From the NCBI RefSeq assembly GCF_003852525.1, contig NZ_QAJL01000001.1, positions 124,001-188,000 on the forward strand: a DNA stretch of 64,000 nucleotides, read 5' to 3'. Shown one piece after another: positions 7,883 through 17,400 of the stretch. Below the pieces are notes generated by a model. It was not told where the DNA came from. It saw nothing but the letters and a program-made list of their open reading frames with translations, and made no database searches. Numbering within the stretch: position 1 is the first letter of the stretch; every line of letters starts with the position of its first letter. A program made the position numbers and the translations under genes. This stretch comes from Pedobacter sp. KBW06. Lineage in GTDB: Bacteria > Bacteroidota > Bacteroidia > Sphingobacteriales > Sphingobacteriaceae.

Positions 7883-9800
7883 AAGTATCAACTGGAATTT
7901 GTATTTTACTTTTACTATAAGGGATCAGAAAAGTTGATTTGATCAGCTCACATACCTGTCCAAAAATCAATTGATCAACATCAGTCCCTTCTATCAAACC
8001 ACGCATTTTTCGAATAACTTCAGCAACAGTCAGACCTTTCCTGAAAGCTTTCAAAAGTGTTAATGAAAAGTCGTTTAATAAATGATACCTGGAACTTTTA
8101 CTCATTTCGAAAACCAAATAATTAAATTCGCCTGAGTCTAGTTTCAATTTAGAAAACACAACAGAATCATTAACAATAAACGATTCTCCCAAAAGATCTT
8201 CAAAACCCAATTTCAGCAATAACGAATTTTGCTGCACCTGATCTCCCTGATAAACGAATTCATATGCATAGCTTTTTAACTTTTTTCGTAGCGAAAGTCT
8301 ACCGGCTTCAAAACGATAAATCCGTTTTGTATCTATATTTTTCCGGCTATAATCTTTCATACAAGACTTCAACTGATCTAAAAGCCCTAAACTACCTATA
8401 TCGATGCCGTTTAACACGGATTGGTCGTAGTCATGGTTAGTCTGCAATAAAGGAAAGGAACTCCGGAGCAGAGCATTCAAAATTAACTGGTCGTCAATAG
8501 CAATTGTTGAAATCATCTTTTTCTTATAAGATGGCTTCGGAATCAAATAATTATTAACCTCGAATGGATATAGTACAGATAACAGGAAAAATGCGATTCC
8601 TGCATTTCCCATAAACAGGCTTGAATCTTCTGCCATAACAGAATGGCCATTGTTAAAGCAAATTCCATTTTCATAATCTGATACAATAGCTTCGGCGACG
8701 GATACCGCAACCTCAAAATATTGCTTTTTGCCTGTAAATTTAAATGCTTCCAGATATAGCATTGCATTTCCTCCCAACCCATGGCACAACGTAAACGTTT
8801 TAAATTGATCAAAGCCACTTAGGGTCCCTGTTGTGGCTTTTAGTGCTCTTTTGATATCCCGCTGTAAAAAATCATCCGGTATCAGTTCCGCCATTCTTAT
8901 TCTGCTTAAGCCTATTCCTGGTGCTCCATGACACCAGGCGCTCATAAACCTTGGTCTAAAGAAAGGATCAAAATCTCCTGATTTAAATGCATGCTGAAGT
9001 TGATCGCAGGTTTCAGGCTCATACATACCACGCCTGAAATCCGGCCAATTGCCATTTTTAGTACTAAAATTTTGATTTTCGTAGTATATGGCTTGTTTGG
9101 CAAATCTAATCAGGGAATCATTATTAAATAAAGATCCGGTTTCCATCAATACCCAACCTATACCTCCGCTTCCATGAGAAAATCCACAAAGTGCCTGAAT
9201 AGTGTGCTCAGATCTGTCCCAGAAAACACCTTTATCAGATAACTCTGCGGCATCAATTATATAACGGGATAATAATTCGATTTTCTCCAGTATTTTTGGG
9301 TCTTGTCTGTATTCATACAAGTGTAGAAACCCTAATAAAATGCCAGCGCGCCCATTCAGTAAATCATCAACAGGACTATCAGTTCTTCCTTCATTATCCA
9401 GGCTGTAATCCTCAACCATCAAAAAAGATTCAGTTAAATAACGCTCATTACCAGTCAGATCATAGGCTTGAAGCAGGATATACGAAACCCCAATTCTTCC
9501 TGTAAAAAATGCATAGTAATTTGTCGGATGAGCCCGAACATAACCAATCAGCCATTCACAACCTTTTACAATCAGCTCCAGATACCGCTCATTTTTAAGC
9601 GTTTTGTATGCTTCAATCAATAACAGTATAATTCCCCCGGTACCGGAATATATAGGTTCTGATTCAGCGGCATACAGTTTTCTGTCCCTCTTCACGGAAG
9701 TTCTCCAGAAAGCTTCGTTTTCCGTTTCTATAACTTCAGATAAAATATTGTCGATGATACCGATACAAGTATTTCTAATTTCCTTCAAAGATTCGGACAT
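7875..9800 (-). CDS. LanC-like lanthionine cyclase with C-terminal extension
   Basis: 641 aa. The first 420 or so residues form a LanC-type barrel: YSGTGG near residue 51, GFSHGSGG (His209), WCHGAPG (Cys290-His291) and LCHGLGG (Cys339-His340). Zinc ligands by family knowledge are Cys290, Cys339 and His340. The enzyme catalyses Cys thiol addition to dehydrated Ser/Thr. LanC is usually about 400 aa; the extra 200 residues (about 435-641) are not cyclase. Their end (LLNDFSLTLLKAFRKGLTVA, then a helical stretch and FLIPYS) resembles a PqqD-like winged-helix peptide-recognition fold, which is inference. The gene is first in an operon with the C39 peptidase. Confidence 0.85.
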   Translation of the reverse strand: MSESLKEIRNTCIGIIDNILSEVIETENEAFWRTSVKRDRKLYAAESEPIYSGTGGIILLLIEAYKTLKNERYLELIVKGCEWLIGYVRAHPTNYYAFFTGRIGVSYILLQAYDLTGNERYLTESFLMVEDYSLDNEGRTDSPVDDLLNGRAGILLGFLHLYEYRQDPKILEKIELLSRYIIDAAELSDKGVFWDRSEHTIQALCGFSHGSGGIGWVLMETGSLFNNDSLIRFAKQAIYYENQNFSTKNGNWPDFRRGMYEPETCDQLQHAFKSGDFDPFFRPRFMSAWCHGAPGIGLSRIRMAELIPDDFLQRDIKRALKATTGTLSGFDQFKTFTLCHGLGGNAMLYLEAFKFTGKKQYFEVAVSVAEAIVSDYENGICFNNGHSVMAEDSSLFMGNAGIAFFLLSVLYPFEVNNYLIPKPSYKKKMISTIAIDDQLILNALLRSSFPLLQTNHDYDQSVLNGIDIGSLGLLDQLKSCMKDYSRKNIDTKRIYRFEAGRLSLRKKLKSYAYEFVYQGDQVQQNSLLLKLGFEDLLGESFIVNDSVVFSKLKLDSGEFNYLVFEMSKSSRYHLLNDFSLTLLKAFRKGLTVAEVIRKMRGLIEGTDVDQLIFGQVCELIKSTFLIPYSKSKIQIPVDTYG

Positions 9801-9905
9801 AGGCTCTAAACTACACGTTATTAATTCAATTGTTATTTATTTAAATATAACATTACGGATCAAAATAACTATACGCCGGATTAAAAATAACTAATTTAGA
9901 CTCCT

Positions 9906-10712
9906 TTACCAGTCCCTAGTGTTTTCGATAATTTCCAAAGCTGTTTCTTCCTTCAACCCGGCTTTTACAGCAGTATCTACCAGACATTCGTATAAGTCTT
10001 CGGCTTCTATGGTACCGATAAAACCCAGCTTTTCATCCAGCTTGTTGAGTGCAACAACTGCTTTTTTTAGCGCTTTATCCAGGCTTTTCAGATCGGCATT
10101 CAGCTGAAGTGCAGTAATCACTTTTTCCGCTTTCAGGATATGATCAGGTTCCACTTCATCTTTCCAGCTTTTAAAATATAGGGGTTCTACGTTTTTACGT
10201 TTCGCATTTCTCTTTTTTTCTTCTTCCAGCAATGCCCAAAGCAAGACCTGAAGCGACAAAGGCTGGTGGGAAACGCTGATCCCCGCTTCATTTTCGGTGC
10301 TTACTGCCGGAAGTACAAAGTCGTAAATCAATTGCGGATCAAATTGTTCCGGAACTTTCGCATTGGCAAAAAACTGAAGCTGATACTTATCCTTATAATC
10401 GTAATGCATCAGCGTATCTGTAAAACTGATATTGGGCTCCGTATTCCACATGCTGACAAACAATGCTGTTTTCTTCCAAAGGTGTCGGGTTACATAAACC
10501 TTAGTCAGCTCCAGGGCTTCAATTCCGGATGGCAGCCTTTTATAGGTCTTGTCAAAAACGACCATAAAATAGCCGAATTGATGTGCTTTATCATAGGGAG
10601 CAGGAAGATCTGTTGTGATGTGAATGACCTGCATGAAGAAAAACCTTTCATTCAGTTCCACATAGAACAGGTCTCCCTTTTTAATGTTGCTTGCAGCGAT
10701 GTCGTTTTGCAT
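9906..10712 (-). CDS. Hypothetical protein with Imm26-like N-terminal region
   Basis: 268 aa, no signal peptide or membrane segment. The N-terminus (NIKKGDLFYVELNERFFFMQV followed by GYFMVVFDKTY) resembles the small beta-domain of Imm26-type immunity proteins, which begin with a KGDxF strand. The rest is helical and charged, with a basic stretch EEEKKRNAKRK in the middle and an acidic C-terminus ending ENTRDW. The function is not recognised with certainty. The gene stands alone between the cyclase gene (head to tail, 105 bp away) and a divergent response regulator gene. Confidence 0.5.
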   Translation of the reverse strand: MQNDIAASNIKKGDLFYVELNERFFFMQVIHITTDLPAPYDKAHQFGYFMVVFDKTYKRLPSGIEALELTKVYVTRHLWKKTALFVSMWNTEPNISFTDTLMHYDYKDKYQLQFFANAKVPEQFDPQLIYDFVLPAVSTENEAGISVSHQPLSLQVLLWALLEEEKKRNAKRKNVEPLYFKSWKDEVEPDHILKAEKVITALQLNADLKSLDKALKKAVVALNKLDEKLGFIGTIEAEDLYECLVDTAVKAGLKEETALEIIENTRDW

Positions 10713-10848
10713 GGGCTTAACTCTGATACTTTTTTTTGCCGTTACCTGTTAACCAAATATCTGGCTTTTTCTGCCGTAATTCCAGGCTGCTAAAACAATA
10801 GCTGTTAATTTACCGTTATAACCTGTAATTAAAGGGAATTGGAAGATT

Positions 10849-11220
10849 ATGAAAAACAAGATTTATATTGTTGAAGACGATGTTGACATTAGCTTTATAC
10901 TTGATTATTATTTAAGAGAAGAGGGATTCAATGTATCTGTATTTGGAACAGTAAAGGAATTCAGGCAAGCGGTAAAATCATCCATTCCGGATTTATTTCT
11001 TTTAGATGTGATGTTACCCGATGGGGATGGGGTCACGGTTTGCAACCAGGTGAAGGCTGATCCCAAGACCTCCTGGCTTCCGGTCATTATGATGTCCGCC
11101 CACCTTACCGATAAATATAACATCGGTTGTCCGGCGGAGGAATTTATTCCCAAACCATTCGACCTTGAAAGACTGCTGAAACGAATCAATTATCACCTGC
11201 ACAATTCCGTACCGCATTAA
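10849..11220 (+). CDS. Receiver-only response regulator (CheY-like)
   Basis: 123 aa, a single phosphoacceptor REC domain. Acidic pocket Glu9/Asp10/Asp11, phosphorylation site Asp53 (LLDVMLPDGDG), and Lys102 in PKPF are all present. No DNA-binding output domain follows, so it acts by protein contact or as a phosphorelay intermediate. No histidine kinase lies nearby. A good terminator hairpin follows at 11243-11272. Confidence 0.9.
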   Translation: MKNKIYIVEDDVDISFILDYYLREEGFNVSVFGTVKEFRQAVKSSIPDLFLLDVMLPDGDGVTVCNQVKADPKTSWLPVIMMSAHLTDKYNIGCPAEEFIPKPFDLERLLKRINYHLHNSVPH

Positions 11221-11242
11221 TAACCAGATAAAGGATATACGA

Positions 11243-11272
11243 AAAAGGGCTTGTCAACCGACAAGCCCTTTT
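11243..11272. terminator. Rho-independent terminator after response regulator
   Basis: 13-bp stem (AAAAGGGCTTGTC 11243-11255 with 11260-11272) and 4-nt loop, followed by TTCTT. It can also terminate the opposing lipoprotein gene that ends at 11293. Confidence 0.85.
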
Positions 11273-11292
11273 CTTATGATCATTAAACAAAA

Positions 11293-11667
11293 TTACCTTT
11301 TGCAATCCGCGGTCCAGGTGGCACCGTCTTTAATCACCAGCATTTTTAAGCTGCTGGCATCAATCGCGATTCCGGTAAGGCCTGAGCCAATACTCACATA
11401 AGAGTTATCGCTCTTTTTCTCGAACTTCACACCTGTGATGTCTGGAATATTACTTCCGAAATAAAAGTTGTAGGTCTCTCCTACCTTGCTCACGGTAATT
11501 TTTCCGTCTGAACTGACAATTTTATTGTTGTCCTTGTTGTAAGAGACATCCCCTTTGTAGGTACCTATAAAAAAGTCTGTCGTCGCCGGATCTTTGTCTT
11601 TCTTACAGGATACCATAATCGTCATCGCGATCATCAGCATACCGAAAATTTGAATTGTCTTTTTCAT
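11293..11667 (-). CDS. Small lipoprotein, unknown function
   Basis: 124 aa from the ATG at 11667. A frame extension upstream of this is not convincing because the signal peptide begins here (MKKTIQIFGMLMIAMTIMVS, then Cys). Lipobox MVSC is followed by KKDKD, the common Bacteroidota pattern. The mature part is a short beta-rich domain (GTYKGDVSYN, ITVSKVGETYNFYFG) with one further Cys near the end. Function unknown; probably an envelope lipoprotein. It converges with the response regulator gene. Confidence 0.75.
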   Translation of the reverse strand: MKKTIQIFGMLMIAMTIMVSCKKDKDPATTDFFIGTYKGDVSYNKDNNKIVSSDGKITVSKVGETYNFYFGSNIPDITGVKFEKKSDNSYVSIGSGLTGIAIDASSLKMLVIKDGATWTADCKR

Positions 11668-11874
11668 AGTGTAGTTTTTAATGTAACTTTCATAATACAA
11701 AGGCTGTGCCAGCAAGATTTCCATAAAAGAAAAACCACATTAATAAATAGTATATTTTTTGCGGAAAGACCGATCCTGTCTGAACCCTAACAAATACTCA
11801 TTCAATTGATATGATTACTATTTTAGCATTTCCTGAACAGGCTTATAATTGCAGGTTTGAGGAAAATTAAACAC

Positions 11875-12063
11875 ATGAAAAAATTTCTGGCACCCTTATT
11901 TCTTGTAATTCCCTTCTCTGTTTTTGCGCAGAAACCTGTTCATCTGTCAACGAGCCCGAATGGAACGCCGATTTACCCCATCAAAGTCACCTGTGAATCC
12001 GAAATTTATCAAGAGCTGGCTGAAAGAAGATGGATGAATGCTTTTCGAACAGAAAACAGGTAA
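11875..12063 (+). CDS. Small secreted peptide, hypothetical
   Basis: 62 aa from the ATG at 11875 (a start at 11857 would put charged residues before the signal peptide). MKKFLAPLFLVIPFSVFAQ is a clear signal peptide with cleavage after FAQ. The remaining 43 or so residues have one Cys and no recognised domain. The mature part is very short, so this may be a degenerate gene or a small periplasmic peptide. Confidence 0.45.
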   Translation: MKKFLAPLFLVIPFSVFAQKPVHLSTSPNGTPIYPIKVTCESEIYQELAERRWMNAFRTENR

Positions 12064-12205
12064 AAGCGGCGTTAGGAAAGCAAAAAACAGTCCTGAGGTT
12101 CAATGGATTAAGGAAAATATTTTTATTAGATTAATTCTTAATAAATATGATTTTTTTAATTAAATTAGAATAATCAATTTATTCATCCTTAACTAAAATC
12201 ATCCC

Positions 12206-12991
12206 ATGAACACAAAACACTACCTCAGCAAGGTAGGCCTGTTAGGTTGCATCTTGCTACTCTCCTCCATCATTTCTTCCTGTAAAAAAGAAACACCTGC
12301 TGAACAACCAAAAGCAGATGATGAAATTTCATCGGCTGTAGCCTATTTTGTTAAAAAAGGTTACAAAGCAGAAGACGTCGTTTTTAAGGACGGAAAATTT
12401 ATCATTGAAACAGATATCGTCATCAGCCGGGAAGAAGTTGCATCGCGAATAAAAAGCGAAGGCGTTTCAGGCAGCCCTCAGACCGAACATTGGAGGAACA
12501 ATTACATCATCGCAGCCCCGTACCACAAGAACGTGAGGCTTTATATTGAGCCTACAGTGACCCCCGAGTGGAAGACTGCAGTTCAGGGCGCCATTGCGAA
12601 CTGGAACAGTATGCCTGGTCAGGGTACAACCATAGAGCTCGGCATGTCGATAACAACTTCATCTACGGCCTACGATACCCGGGTATTTATGGGCTATGAG
12701 AATGCCAATTGGATTGCACGTGCTTATCTGCCAAACTCAAGCGGTAAGCCAGGCGTAAGTGTCGAAATCAACAGCAAGTATAATACGATGAGTGCGAGCC
12801 AGAAACTTTTTGCCATCACACATGAACTGGGTCATACCATTGGTTTTATGCATACGAATCAGACCTCAGGTATATTTATTCCGGGTACTGCAACTGTAGA
12901 TGCCAATTCTGTGATGAATTCTTTTGTATTGCCATGGGCCGGATTTACTGCCGGAGATGCATTGGCTACAAAAAAATTATATCCAAAATGA
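12206..12991 (+). CDS. M57-like zinc metalloprotease lipoprotein
   Basis: 261 aa. Lipoprotein signal with ISSCKKE. A propeptide-like segment follows (YFVKKGYKAEDVVFKDGKFI), then a metzincin-type catalytic domain with HELGHTIGFMH near residue 206 (HExxHxxGxxH, three zinc His). This fits the M57 'dual-action' metallopeptidase family common in Bacteroidota. The later VMNSFV is the Met-turn-like segment. The likely location is periplasmic or at the outer surface. It is monocistronic, with a strong terminator after it. Confidence 0.85.
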   Translation: MNTKHYLSKVGLLGCILLLSSIISSCKKETPAEQPKADDEISSAVAYFVKKGYKAEDVVFKDGKFIIETDIVISREEVASRIKSEGVSGSPQTEHWRNNYIIAAPYHKNVRLYIEPTVTPEWKTAVQGAIANWNSMPGQGTTIELGMSITTSSTAYDTRVFMGYENANWIARAYLPNSSGKPGVSVEINSKYNTMSASQKLFAITHELGHTIGFMHTNQTSGIFIPGTATVDANSVMNSFVLPWAGFTAGDALATKKLYPK

Positions 12992-13028
12992 TGATGACAT
13001 GATCATCTGCTTTCTTATTTTGAAAACG

Positions 13029-13059
13029 AAAAGCCCGGGACATTTACTCCCGGGCTTTT
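13029..13059. terminator. Rho-independent terminator after metalloprotease gene
   Basis: 12-bp GC-rich stem (AAAAGCCCGGGA with TCCCGGGCTTTT), 7-nt loop, then a T run. Confidence 0.88.
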
Positions 13060-13172
13060 TGTTGCGATATCTTATAGTCAATAAAATTTAGCCGTTACGG
13101 GTAACCGTATCTGATCGCAGTCTTAAATAGACAACTTGCAGGCCATATATTCATCCATTTAAATCAACTATT

Positions 13173-13451
13173 ATGGCAAGTTATCAGGTTTTCTGCATCA
13201 CAAAACCTAATGCAAACAGTTCTCATGAGCACATTACCCATATCGGGTATTATGATGCGAAGACAAAAGTAATTATTCCAGTACAAGCAGCAATCAGACG
13301 CATTGATGCAAATCCATCAGAATTTTATGTTCAGGTTGGAGGAGAAAAGGCTTATGTAACAGTGGTGAGGACAAAGGATCATGCTCCTTATATAAAGACC
13401 ATTCCTGACGGCACTAAAAGAGACAATCTGCTGAGCCTGGAGCGCTGCTAA
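13173..13451 (+). CDS. DUF3892 protein
   Basis: 92 aa, cytoplasmic. The pattern HEHITHIGYYD, then FYVQVGGEKAYVTVV and YIKTIPDGTKRDNLLSLERC matches DUF3892, small proteins of unknown function that end in DNLL.L..C. It is followed by a strong bidirectional terminator. Confidence 0.75.
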   Translation: MASYQVFCITKPNANSSHEHITHIGYYDAKTKVIIPVQAAIRRIDANPSEFYVQVGGEKAYVTVVRTKDHAPYIKTIPDGTKRDNLLSLERC

Positions 13452-13466
13452 AAGCAGGTTAAGCAC

Positions 13467-13503
13467 AAAACCCTAAAGTCCGGGATTCGGACTTTAGGGT
13501 TTT
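13467..13503. terminator. Rho-independent terminator between convergent genes
   Basis: 16-bp perfect stem (AAAACCCTAAAGTCCG 13467-13482 with 13488-13503) and 5-nt loop, flanked by A and T runs on both sides. It serves the DUF3892 gene and the opposing HEAT-like gene. Confidence 0.9.
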
Positions 13504-13532
13504 ACTTACTTTATGCTCAGTACAGCTAAAAG

Positions 13533-14165
13533 TTAAATTAAATTGATATCGGAATATTTCTTCTTTAATGCTTTTTCAGCGACATTGATGAGTTCTTTAT
13601 CCGGACTGGTAAAACATCTTTCTAAAAATCCGGAGACAAGGCTCTTATCCCATCCGGCACAAGCACATGCGAGCCCAATTCTAAGGTCACTATAACCAAC
13701 CTCATGTTTTTGCGGAATTTTCTCGACTAAACTGATTAGCTTTTCTATCTCTTCTTTTTGAAGGATCAGCTTATCTGCAGCGATGCCACGCAAAGCTCCA
13801 TTAATCACCGAAAAACCGCCAAATTTAAACAGAGCAAACACTGGTGAAACGTCGTTATCTGATGTTCGCATTATTCTGGTATAAGCCATAGCTGCATAAC
13901 ATGTAATCATGTCATGCTCCTGATTCTCCAAACATATTTTGTAAAAGTTATCTTTTGCCGGTTTATAACGGATCAAGCCTAAACTATTGATCATCATAAT
14001 TTGTGCCTCCCAGGAATTTGCAATATTAACCTGCTTCAAATAAGCAGCCCATAAATCATCTCCCAGTTCCTTTAGCAACTCTTTTCCAATGGTTTTAGCT
14101 CCTTTTTTCCGGTCAGCGACTTTAGAGGAAGAAAGCTGCGCTTTAATTTCATCTATCTTAGACAT
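13533..14165 (-). CDS. HEAT-repeat-like protein, candidate immunity protein of the Rhs cassette
   Basis: 210 aa, all-helical with repeated paired helices (VADRKKGAKTIGKELL, EAQIMMINSLGLIRYKPA, HDMITCYAAMAYTRI, GYSDLRIGLACACAGW), giving a HEAT-like solenoid. It has no signal peptide. It is the last gene of the VgrG-Rhs cassette, 6 bp after the 90-aa gene. HEAT-like proteins are frequent immunity or adaptor proteins in toxin loci. That role here is inferred from position only. Confidence 0.55.
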   Translation of the reverse strand: MSKIDEIKAQLSSSKVADRKKGAKTIGKELLKELGDDLWAAYLKQVNIANSWEAQIMMINSLGLIRYKPAKDNFYKICLENQEHDMITCYAAMAYTRIMRTSDNDVSPVFALFKFGGFSVINGALRGIAADKLILQKEEIEKLISLVEKIPQKHEVGYSDLRIGLACACAGWDKSLVSGFLERCFTSPDKELINVAEKALKKKYSDINLI

Positions 14166-14171
14166 GTCTGT

Positions 14172-14444
14172 TTAATCTTTAAAACTTTGCCAATCTTCCC
14201 CGATATTATTGCGAAGGTATCGCATACCCTGCTCCAACTCAGGTAAATCCAGAAGCGTTTTATCCAGGTCAAGGATCTGTTCTAAAGACAGGACCATCGC
14301 ATCTTCAACCTCAGAATCTTCATCTCCTAACATCTGTAAATCACCATCCGTATCGTAAACTACTTCGGTTATCGGCGATTTCTGTTTTACCACAAAAACT
14401 GTGGTGATCACTGGCTTTTTTTTATCAAATTGAGAAATTGTCAT
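14172..14444 (-). CDS. Small acidic protein directly after rhs, candidate immunity protein
   Basis: 90 aa, strongly acidic (DTDGDLQMLGDEDSEVED, EQILDLDKTLLDLPELEQG), ending GEDWQSFKD. It begins 12 bp after the rhs stop codon, the usual position for a cognate immunity gene. An acidic surface would suit blocking a nuclease toxin. No family recognised with certainty. Either this or the next gene could be the immunity factor, or one of the two could be an adaptor. Confidence 0.6.
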   Translation of the reverse strand: MTISQFDKKKPVITTVFVVKQKSPITEVVYDTDGDLQMLGDEDSEVEDAMVLSLEQILDLDKTLLDLPELEQGMRYLRNNIGEDWQSFKD

Positions 14445-14456
14445 ATCTTATTTTTT

Positions 14457-17400
14457 CTATTTTTTTAAACATCCACTCTGGACCTTATCTGATTTATCTC
14501 TATTTTGTTTTCTACTGAGGACCTGAGCATTTTCAAAGCTATTTTTTCCTCCCTGAGATCTCGGATATTTATGATCGACCTGTCCCTCCAGCTGCGAAGG
14601 AGTCACTCCTGAAACACTCTTTTGAGATGGCTCCAAAACCGTGCCGTCCAGGTCACTTCTTAATAAACCGTCATTATGCTGCTTATTCAATTCATAAATC
14701 TTATCCTTTTGGGCTTTACTGTAATCTTTACCCTCCTTTATTTTATATCTTTTAGATTCAATAGAAGAATAGTCAGCGGGTCCCTTCCATGCTGGAATTT
14801 CATCCAAGCCAAAAATATCCATCCATCTATTAGGATCCTTCACATATCCATACATGGTAGGATTATTTCCTTCCAGCCCAATAGGATCTGGAGAAATATA
14901 CATTCCCTCTTCCGGAGCATAATACCTGAATCTATTATATGCAAGCCCGGTTTCCGGATCGAAACTCTGTCCCTGATAAAGATAAGGACAAAACCCTGAA
15001 TCTCCATATCGCATTTTAGGTCGCCCATAGCTATCGAGTTCCCGTTGCCAAATTAATTCACCGTCCTCATTATAGCCTTGTATTGGCGTGCCTAAATGAT
15101 CGTTTACGATGCTATACTTTTTATCCCCTTTTATCTTTGCGATAGGCGCGAAATTATCTTCATCGAACACCCAGGTAATAATATCCTCTACACTACTATC
15201 TTTTGTGGCGAACTCTTTCCATTCATGCAATGGTTTATTACCATCCCAAACGTAATTTGTGATGGTTTTCCGATACTGTTTACGAATTCTTCTTCCGAGG
15301 GCATCGTACCAGAAGGAAACTTCATCCCCATCAGGTCGCAATACCCGCTCCAACATACCCGCCTGGTTCCAATGGAACTCCCAGCGATCACCATTACGCT
15401 CATTCTTTTCTATAAGATTGCCTTCTGCATCATAAAGATATTTAGCATCCTTACTTGCAGCCAATTGACCTCCCGGATTGTACTTCCGGTCCGTACGGGT
15501 AGAGGTTTCATAAATATTCCCCACCGCATCTGGCATACGAAACTCTGTAGATCCGTCACCATAAATAACCTCAGAAAGATTACCATGGACGTCATGTAGA
15601 AATTGTTTTTCGCCTGTGCTGCTATCCTGGACCTTAGTCAATCTATCGGCATCCCAACTGTAATTTCGCTGGTGTTTAACGCGTTTCTTATTTCCAACTA
15701 TTTCCTGACGGTATAAACGTCCAAGACTATCGTATTCATTCTGCTCAACCAAACCACCTGTGCTTTCGCGAAGAAATTCCTCGCCGAAAGAATTATACTG
15801 AATTCTGGATTGCCAGCCATTTGCATTTACCTCGTTTCGCCAGCCCCTCCTGGTATCGTATTCTATATCGATATTTGCCCCCAGATTACTTGACACATGA
15901 GTACGATTGCCATCCAGATTGTAGAGGCAATCTACAGAATTCCCATTACTCGTCTCCGTCAGTATCCGCCCCATAATATCCCGTACCAACATGACCTCTG
16001 CATCATCATTAACAGCCTTGATCAGTCGTCCCATAACGTCATATTCATAATGCTCGCTGCTACCATCTCCAGCATAAAACACAGTAGCTAGCTGGCCAGC
16101 AGCATTATACTCATATCCGTTTTCCTTTCCATTTGAACGGAACAAACGCAAAACCTGTCCTGCCTCATCACGCAAATAGCGACGTACAAGTCCGTCAAAT
16201 CCAATTTCGGTAACGACATTACCTTCTTCGTCAAGCTCAAACCGGTATTTTTCGTTTAATTCATTTACAACAGTCAGCAATTGTCCTTCTGTATCGTAAA
16301 TAAAATTAAGATCAACTCCTCCCTGGCTTTGTCTGGTAACATTACCAAAAAAATCATATTGGAGCTTAACCTCCTGATGTCTATTTTTAGCATTGATCAG
16401 GTTTCCCATACTATCGTAGCTAAGATCGTGTACCTGGCCTCCGGGATCAGTAAACTGTACTACTTTTCCCAAAAGATTGTATTCCCTCCGCTGATTACCT
16501 CTTGGTGTATTAATCTGGGTGCAGCGTCCTAATTGATCATAATAATACTGAACATGTAAACCTCCCGGTAAGGTAACCTGCTTCAGGTTGTAAGCTGCAT
16601 CGTAGGCCAACAGCGTTTCTCTTCCCATTGGGCCTTTTATTGACTGAAGCATTCCATCAACGCGGTAACTATAATCAGTTACGCCTCCTTCAGGATTGAT
16701 CCTCTTAATCATTTTCCCCGCTTCATCATATTCATAAATCCATTTCCCCCCATTAGGAAGTATAGTTTCCACAGGTTTATCAATTTCATTATAAATCACA
16801 TGCACCACTCCCTTACCAGGCAGTTGCATCTCAACAAGATTTCCCCTATCATCGTAACTGAAAGTTTTACTAACTCCCAATTCATTACTTTCAGAGATTA
16901 AGTTATTCGTTTCATCATAGTGAAAGAACTGACTATCTCCCCGACTATTTTCAATCTGACTTACGATTCCATTGCGATGAAAATATTTTCTGACGTGACC
17001 AAGGCTGTTGGTTGCAATAGTTAGCCCATCGATATATTTGAAGGTATAACTGTACAATCCTTCAGGTCCAAGCGCAGCGGTACATCTTCCTTCAATATCG
17101 TATCTGAAGTTGAAAACAGTATTATCCTTGAATTTACGGGCAATGATTTTTCGTTCCTCCCATGCAAAACGATCCTGAAAACCTTCTGCATTTTCAAGTA
17201 CTGTTAAGCCTCCTTGTTCATTATACGAATAACGAAGTGCTGCAACACTAATCCCGGTATTTCCAAGTTCTGGATGAGGTACATATAATGCTGTGATTTG
17301 CCCCTTATTGTTATTCTCTACTTGAATTGACCGACCTGCACTATCTACAATCTCCTTTAGGTTGCCGGTTGAATTATAATGGAAAAGGATTGCAAATCCG

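Noticed and set aside
11668..11724. Upstream 19-residue extension of the small lipoprotein
   Set aside because: It would put a hydrophilic stretch ahead of a textbook signal peptide, so the ATG at 11667 is preferred.
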